From an uncultured Collinsella sp. (GTDB taxonomy: Bacteria; Actinomycetota; Coriobacteriia; Coriobacteriales; Coriobacteriaceae), in the NCBI GenBank assembly GCA_900553415.1, contig USDH01000032.1:1-11988 (forward strand): a stretch of DNA of 11,988 nucleotides, read 5' to 3'. Below are positions 8,539 through 11,988 of the stretch, in pieces. Both the position numbers and the translations under genes were made by a program. How positions within the stretch are numbered: the stretch's first letter is position 1; every line of letters starts with the position of its first letter. Under the pieces are notes generated by a model. It was not told the DNA's origin and searched no databases. It saw nothing but the letters and a program-made list of their open reading frames with translations.

Positions 8539-8661
8539 CGGAAGTATGCGGCAAATTTCGAGACCGCCGAGCACACGACATTTTTTGGCAACAAACCCCT
8601 GATAAATTGTTGGTAAAACTGCGGTCTGGTCGGCAGTTCCAGATTTTGCCGCATACTTCCG
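8539..8661. repeat. 123-base element with 17-base perfect terminal inverted repeats, MITE-like
   Basis: The 17 bases at 8539-8555 (starting CGGAAGTATGCGG) are the exact reverse complement of 8645-8661. Inside, AGACCGC (8561-8567) pairs with GCGGTCT (8621-8627). TTTTGGCAACAA (8583-8594) pairs with TTGTTGGTAAAA (8607-8618) with one mismatch and one G-T. The whole element could therefore fold into one interrupted hairpin with the 12-base tip ACCCCTGATAAA. It sits between convergent genes. I see no clear target-site duplication and no coding potential, so it is either a small non-autonomous transposable element or a structured 3'-end RNA element. Confidence 0.7.
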
Positions 8662-8667
8662 AAAATA

Positions 8668-8686
8668 GGGGGTTAGATAAATCCCC
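8668..8686 (-). terminator. Weak possible terminator for the hydrolase gene
   Basis: Read on the minus strand, GGGG and CCCC enclose ATTTATCTAA and are followed by TATTTTC, 17 bases past the hydrolase stop codon. The stem is only about four pairs, so support is weak. Confidence 0.25.
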
Positions 8687-8702
8687 AGACGCCGCTTTTT
8701 CC

Positions 8703-9668
8703 CTAAAAATTCCTATCGAGGAAGTCGTCGACCGTATTCCAGTAGAGCTCGGGGTCGACTTGCGCGCTCTTGGCGTGGGTGGCGCCGTGGATAGTGAGCT
8801 TCTGTTTAACCTTGCTGGCGCACGCCTCGTAGTTTTGGTCGAGCATACTGTACGGCACAAAGGTGTCCTGGTCGCCGTGGATAAACAGCATGGGAACCGT
8901 CGCGTGTTTGAGTTGCTCCACACTGCTTGCCTTATGAAAGTCGTAGCCTGCGCGCACGTTGCACACTAAGTTTGCTACATCGAGCAAGGGAAAGCTGGGC
9001 AGGCCGAACACGTCCTTGAGCTGCAGGGAAAACTCGTCCCAAACACTCGTATAACCGCAGTCCTCGATAATGCATTTCACATTTGCGGGCAGAGATTCCC
9101 CCGCGACATTCATGGCCGTCGCCGCGCCCATCGACTCGCCAAAGACCAGGATGCGCGCCTCGGGGTCAGCCTGAACGATTCGCTCGATCCATGCGACGAT
9201 GTCGAGGCGCTCGGGCCAGCCCATGCCGATATAGTCGCCGCCGGAGCGCTCGTGGGCACGGGCGGCGGGTGCGAGTACGTTCATGCCGCGGTCGTGGAAG
9301 CGCTTGACGTATCGGGCCATACCGATGGGCTCATCGGTGTATCCGTGTAGGCAGATAGCGTAATTGTGCGTGCTCTCTGGGGCGGCAAAATACCAGGCGG
9401 CAAGTTCGGTTCCGTCATCTGCGGTGAGGCTGCTACTCTCGCGATGCTCTTTGAACCACGCCCACGCCTCGACCTTCTCGGCATCCACCTGCTCCTCCTC
9501 TTTGGTGTCCTTGCCGTCCTGCATCATCTTCATGGTGTACGGCGCTTGGGGGTTCAGGGCAAAGTCAAACAAAAAGTTGCCGGCAAATCCGAGCAACGTG
9601 ACAACGAGCACCAGCGCAACGACGCCGGCTATCTTGAGCTTTCGATGGGAACGTGCGTTTTGAGACAT
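8703..9668 (-). CDS. Membrane-anchored alpha/beta hydrolase
   Basis: This 321-residue protein has a basic N-terminus and one hydrophobic helix at about 13-34, a likely signal anchor, placing the hydrolase domain outside the membrane. The alpha/beta-hydrolase elements are complete: HGY at 108-110 as the oxyanion region, nucleophile elbow GESMG at 177-181 with Ser179, acid Asp268 in HGDQDTFVP, and catalytic His298 in GATHAKS. It resembles the BAAT/YqkD-like 'prolyl oligopeptidase-like or acyl esterase' branch, so an esterase or peptidase role is likely but the substrate is not readable. GGAAAG (9675-9680), six bases upstream on the minus strand, supports the ATG at 9668. A strong promoter (9718-9746) with two near-palindromic sites lies upstream, so the gene is probably controlled by a repressor. 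It converges with the DUF362 gene and diverges from the TrhA-family gene. Confidence 0.9.
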   Translation of the reverse strand: MSQNARSHRKLKIAGVVALVLVVTLLGFAGNFLFDFALNPQAPYTMKMMQDGKDTKEEEQVDAEKVEAWAWFKEHRESSSLTADDGTELAAWYFAAPESTHNYAICLHGYTDEPIGMARYVKRFHDRGMNVLAPAARAHERSGGDYIGMGWPERLDIVAWIERIVQADPEARILVFGESMGAATAMNVAGESLPANVKCIIEDCGYTSVWDEFSLQLKDVFGLPSFPLLDVANLVCNVRAGYDFHKASSVEQLKHATVPMLFIHGDQDTFVPYSMLDQNYEACASKVKQKLTIHGATHAKSAQVDPELYWNTVDDFLDRNF

Positions 9669-9688
9669 AAGAAGCTTTCCTATAAGAT

Positions 9689-9702
9689 GTTAATACATCA
9701 AC
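9689..9702. promoter_or_regulatory. Operator-like near-palindrome, proximal copy
   Basis: GTTAATACATCAAC, a 14-base imperfect palindrome, matches the site at 9734-9747 at 11 of 14 positions, all three differences being transitions. It lies in the 5' leader of the hydrolase transcript, between the predicted transcription start and the ribosome site. Confidence 0.5.
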
Positions 9703-9717
9703 ATTTAATGCAAGCGC

Positions 9718-9746
9718 ATTATGGACGTTCGCCGTTGATGCGTCAA
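9718..9746 (-). promoter_or_regulatory. Sigma-70 type promoter of the hydrolase gene
   Basis: On the minus strand TTGACG (9741-9746) and CATAAT (9718-9723) are each five-of-six matches to the -35 and -10 consensus, with the ideal 17-base spacer. Transcription would start near 9711, giving a leader of about 43 bases. Confidence 0.7.
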
Positions 9747-9747
9747 C
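9734..9747. promoter_or_regulatory. Operator-like near-palindrome, distal copy over the -35 box
   Basis: GTTGATGCGTCAAC is a 14-base near-perfect palindrome that fully covers the -35 box of the hydrolase promoter. It is the second copy of the site at 9689-9702, with starts 45 bases apart. A dimeric repressor binding here would block RNA polymerase; no regulator gene lies in the window. Confidence 0.5.
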
Positions 9748-9789
9748 AGGCAAAGAATGGGTAAACAAAGGGTCACGTATGGTGCAAAT

Positions 9790-9819
9790 TTCGCACGTAC
9801 CTAGACGCTTTGATATAGT
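9790..9819 (+). promoter_or_regulatory. Extended -10 promoter of the TrhA-family gene
   Basis: TATAGT at 9814-9819 is a five-of-six -10 box preceded by TGA, giving an extended -10. TTCGCA at 9790-9795 is a four-of-six -35 box with an 18-base spacer. Transcription would start near 9826. The near-palindrome GTGCAAATTTCGCAC (9783-9797) covers the -35 box. Confidence 0.6.
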
Positions 9820-9855
9820 GTTGAGAACTCTTTTATGTTGGAGGATGTAACCGGC

Positions 9856-10539
9856 ATGTCCGATTCGAGCGACAGTTCCAAGCCGCGACCCAAGGCCGCG
9901 GCCGTTCCGCACTACACGGTGGGCGAGGAGATTATGAACTCCGTCACCCATGGTGTCGGCTGCCTGCTGGGTATCGCGGGCCTGGTGCTCCTGATCGTAT
10001 TCGCTGCCCTGCGCGGCGGGGGCCCGGCCCACATGGCCGCGGCAATTGTCTATGGCGTCAGCATTATCCTCGAATACCTAGCCTCCACGCTCTATCACGC
10101 GATTCAGCCCGCGCGCGCCAAGCGCGTGTTTCGCATCATCGACCACAGCTGCATCTACCTGCTCATAGCCGGCAGCTATACGCCGTTTTGCCTCATCACG
10201 CTCGCAAACGACGGCGGCGCTGTGCTGTTCTTTGCCGTATGGGCCATCGCTATCATCGGCATCGCCCTCGAGTGCTTCCTACGCGAGCGTCAACCGCACT
10301 GGGTAAGCGGTCTGGTCTACCTGCTGATGGGCTGGCTCGTTGTCTTTAAGCTGCCCGAGCTCGTGTCACTGCTCAACCCCGTGGCACTTGCCCTGCTCGC
10401 CGTCGGCGGCGTGTGCTACACCGCGGGCGTGCCGTTCTATATCGCCAAAAACGTGCGCTACCTGCACAGCGTGTTCCACCTGTGGGTGCTCGCCGGCAGT
10501 ATCTTCCAGTTCATGGCGGTGATCCTCTTCGTAATCTAG
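9856..10539 (+). CDS. trhA: TrhA / hemolysin III family (PAQR) membrane protein
   Basis: This 227-residue, seven-helix membrane protein belongs to the hemolysin III/PAQR family, bacterial relatives of adiponectin receptors linked to membrane lipid homeostasis. Family motifs are all present: GEEIMNSVTHG at 23-33, STLYH with His81 at the end of helix 2, RIIDHSCIYLLIAGSYTPF at 93-111 with Asp96, and HSVFH at 204-208 in the last helix. His81, His204 and His208 match the three zinc-binding histidines of the family. An earlier in-frame ATG at 9835 would add seven residues, but I prefer 9856. GGAGG lies at 9840-9844 (11 bases upstream), and the predicted transcription start near 9826 would leave the earlier ATG almost no leader or ribosome site. 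The older name 'hemolysin' rests on weak evidence and should not be taken as function. Confidence 0.92.
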   Translation: MSDSSDSSKPRPKAAAVPHYTVGEEIMNSVTHGVGCLLGIAGLVLLIVFAALRGGGPAHMAAAIVYGVSIILEYLASTLYHAIQPARAKRVFRIIDHSCIYLLIAGSYTPFCLITLANDGGAVLFFAVWAIAIIGIALECFLRERQPHWVSGLVYLLMGWLVVFKLPELVSLLNPVALALLAVGGVCYTAGVPFYIAKNVRYLHSVFHLWVLAGSIFQFMAVILFVI

Positions 10540-10556
10540 CGATCGCGCCTGCGCCC

Positions 10557-10578
10557 GCGGGCCCGTCCGGGCGCCCGC
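10557..10578 (+). terminator. GC-rich hairpin after the TrhA-family gene
   Basis: GCGGGC (10557-10562) can pair with GCCCGC (10573-10578), 17 bases after the stop codon. There is no T-run, so termination is uncertain; it may simply be GC-rich spacer. Confidence 0.25.
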
Positions 10579-10652
10579 CGGGTGCAACTGCCCTATCCGC
10601 CATCAACGTTTTGACCTGACGTCCCGAATCTTGGAGGTTCGAGAAACTCCCG

Positions 10653-11988
10653 ATGGACATAACCATCTCCCTTATCACCACCCTCGTTTTGACCCTCATC
10701 AACGGCTACTTCTCTATGTCCGAGATGGCGCTCACCACGGCCAAGCGCGCCGTGCTGGAGCACGAGGCCGAGGAAGGCGACAAGCGCGCCGAGCGTGCCA
10801 TTAAGCTGGCTGCCGACTCCGACCAGCTGCTCGCCACCATCCAGGTCGCCATCACGCTCGTGGGCTTCGCCTCGTCCGCCGTCGCCTCGACGAGTCTGTC
10901 CGACCCGCTCGCCACGTGGCTCATGAGCTTTGGCATCGCGCCGCTCTCCGCCATCGCGCGCGGCCTGGCGCCGGTCATCATCACCGTCGCGGTCGCCTTC
11001 GTGTCCATCGTGATCGGCGAGCTCGTCCCCAAGCGCATCGGCCTGGCCAACGCCGAGGGCGTGTCCAAGCAGGTCGTGGGACCGTTGTCGTTTTTCCAAA
11101 AGATTGCCCGTCCGCTCGTGTGGTTGACCGGCGCTTGCTCCGATGGCCTGGCCCGCATCCTGCGCATCAAGAGCGCCGACGACCGCCAGAACGTCTCGGA
11201 GGAAGAGATCAAGTACATGGTCTCGGAGCAGGACGACCTGCTCGACGAGGAAAAGCGCATGATCCACGAGATCTTTGACCTGGGCGACACCGTTGCCCGC
11301 GAGGTCATGGTGCCGCGCGTGGACACCACCATGTGCGAGGACGATGAGACGGTCGCCGACGTGCTGTCCACCATGCGCCAGACCGGCTTTAGCCGCATCC
11401 CCGTCTATCACGAGGATCCCGACAACGTCGCCGGCATCGCGCACATCAAGGACCTGATTCAGCCCGCGCTCGACGGCAAGGGCGACCAGCCCATCGCCGG
11501 CTTTTTGCGCGACGCCACCTTTGTGCCCGACACCAAGGACATCCTGCCGCTGCTGTCCGAGATGCAGACCTCGCACGACCAGATCGTGGTCGTCGTGGAT
11601 GAGTACGGCGGCACGGCCGGCATCATCACCATCGAGGACATCGTCGAGGAGATCGTCGGTGAGATCGAGGACGAGTTCGACCCCGACAACAAGTATCTCA
11701 CGCGCCTCTCGCGCCGCGAGTGGCTCGTCGATGGGCGTTTTTCGTGCGATGACGCGATTGAGCTTGGTTGGCCGCTCGAGGAAAGCGATGATTATGAGAC
11801 CATCGCCGGCTGGATTTTGGAGCTTTGCGACTCGGTGCCCGACATCGGAGAGGTGTTTGAGGTCGCGGGGTACAAGTTTAAAGTGCAGTCGATGCGTGGC
11901 CAGCGCATCTCGCTCATTCGCGTGATCGCTCCGGCCGAAACCGATAAGAAGGATTCCGAGTCTTTGGCAGAGAAGCCGGCGGCGTCGG
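10653..11988 (+). CDS. CNNM/CorC-type (TlyC-like) membrane protein with CBS domains, 3' end missing
   Basis: The frame stays open for 445 codons to the window edge, so the C-terminus is cut. Domain order is classic for the CNNM/CorC family: an N-terminal CNNM (DUF21) membrane domain at about 1-175, with helices near 5-25, 60-80 and 103-125 and the signature IGELVPKRIGL at 120-130; a CBS pair at about 215-335, with EVMVPR at 216-221 and VDEYGGTAGIITIEDIVEEI at 314-333; then a CorC_HlyC domain at about 345-425. Beyond 427 the tail is charged and probably near its end. Members are linked to magnesium or cobalt efflux and homeostasis; hemolysin labels are historical. The ATG at 10653 is the only in-frame start nearby. 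GGAGG at 10633-10637 is 15 bases away, an unusually long spacing. It probably has its own transcript, 113 bases after the TrhA-family gene. Confidence 0.9.
   Translation, partial: MDITISLITTLVLTLINGYFSMSEMALTTAKRAVLEHEAEEGDKRAERAIKLAADSDQLLATIQVAITLVGFASSAVASTSLSDPLATWLMSFGIAPLSAIARGLAPVIITVAVAFVSIVIGELVPKRIGLANAEGVSKQVVGPLSFFQKIARPLVWLTGACSDGLARILRIKSADDRQNVSEEEIKYMVSEQDDLLDEEKRMIHEIFDLGDTVAREVMVPRVDTTMCEDDETVADVLSTMRQTGFSRIPVYHEDPDNVAGIAHIKDLIQPALDGKGDQPIAGFLRDATFVPDTKDILPLLSEMQTSHDQIVVVVDEYGGTAGIITIEDIVEEIVGEIEDEFDPDNKYLTRLSRREWLVDGRFSCDDAIELGWPLEESDDYETIAGWILELCDSVPDIGEVFEVAGYKFKVQSMRGQRISLIRVIAPAETDKKDSESLAEKPAAS

Noticed and set aside
8495..8923. Minus-strand open frame of 142 codons through the same element
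   Set aside because: It overlaps the hydrolase gene in another frame and the repeat arms account for its odd repeated peptide pieces.
8511..8969. Plus-strand open frame of 152 codons crossing the inverted-repeat element
   Set aside because: It starts in the terminator hairpin, runs through the repeat and then antisense into the hydrolase gene. It has no ribosome site and no recognisable domain.
9856..10539. TrhA-family and CNNM/CorC genes as a virulence (hemolysin) pair
   Set aside because: The hemolysin names are historical. The motifs point to membrane homeostasis and metal transport, and the two genes seem to be separate transcripts.
10631..10652. GGTTCGA piece resembling a tRNA T-arm
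   Set aside because: No acceptor, D or anticodon arms can be placed around it, so there is no tRNA.
10593..11576. Long minus-strand open frame of 327 codons antisense to the CNNM/CorC gene
   Set aside because: It lies opposite a clearly recognisable family protein, its translation is Arg/Gly/His-rich with no domain, and such antisense frames are common in GC-rich codon use. The same applies to those at 121-1044, 1228-2343, 2531-3532, 5172-6227 and 7208-8119.

Overview
The window is high-GC DNA with nine protein genes, eight complete and one running off the right edge. GC-rich codon use, short intergenic gaps and the gene set (DrrA-like ABC exporters, an ABC/FtsX pair, a DUF362 ferredoxin-like protein, a PAQR/hemolysin III protein and a CNNM/CorC protein) fit an anaerobic actinobacterium of the class Coriobacteriia, perhaps Collinsella. 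That placement is an inference from overall character and was not tested by a search.

Layout: positions 1-192 are a GC-rich leader with two hairpins. Positions 193-3520 hold a three-gene operon for an ABC-2 type exporter: one ATPase and two different permeases, with overlapping or nearly touching genes. After a short gap with a small inverted repeat, 3637-7037 holds a second ABC system, a MacB/LolD-type ATPase followed by a large FtsX-like permease. A repeat-rich 209-base gap follows. Next come a DUF362/4Fe-4S protein (7247-8452) and, converging on it, a membrane-anchored alpha/beta hydrolase on the minus strand (8703-9668). The hydrolase is divergent from a seven-helix TrhA/hemolysin III family protein (9856-10539). 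Last is a CNNM/CorC-type membrane protein with CBS domains (10653 to beyond 11988).

The proteins belong to known families, and I see no new multi-gene defence or metabolic system. The unexplained structure is between the genes. (1) A 29-base stem-loop sequence occurs as two inverted copies, 28 of 29 bases alike, at the 3' ends of both ABC operons. A third relative has compensated stem changes but keeps much of the 13-base loop. (2) A 123-base element with perfect 17-base terminal inverted repeats and further internal complementarity lies between the two convergent genes, one base after a strong hairpin. (3) Two copies of a 14-base near-palindrome, 45 bases apart, flank the -10 box of a well-formed hydrolase promoter and look like paired operators.

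Most other open frames, including several antisense ones above 300 codons, are by-products of GC-rich codon use and are left out.
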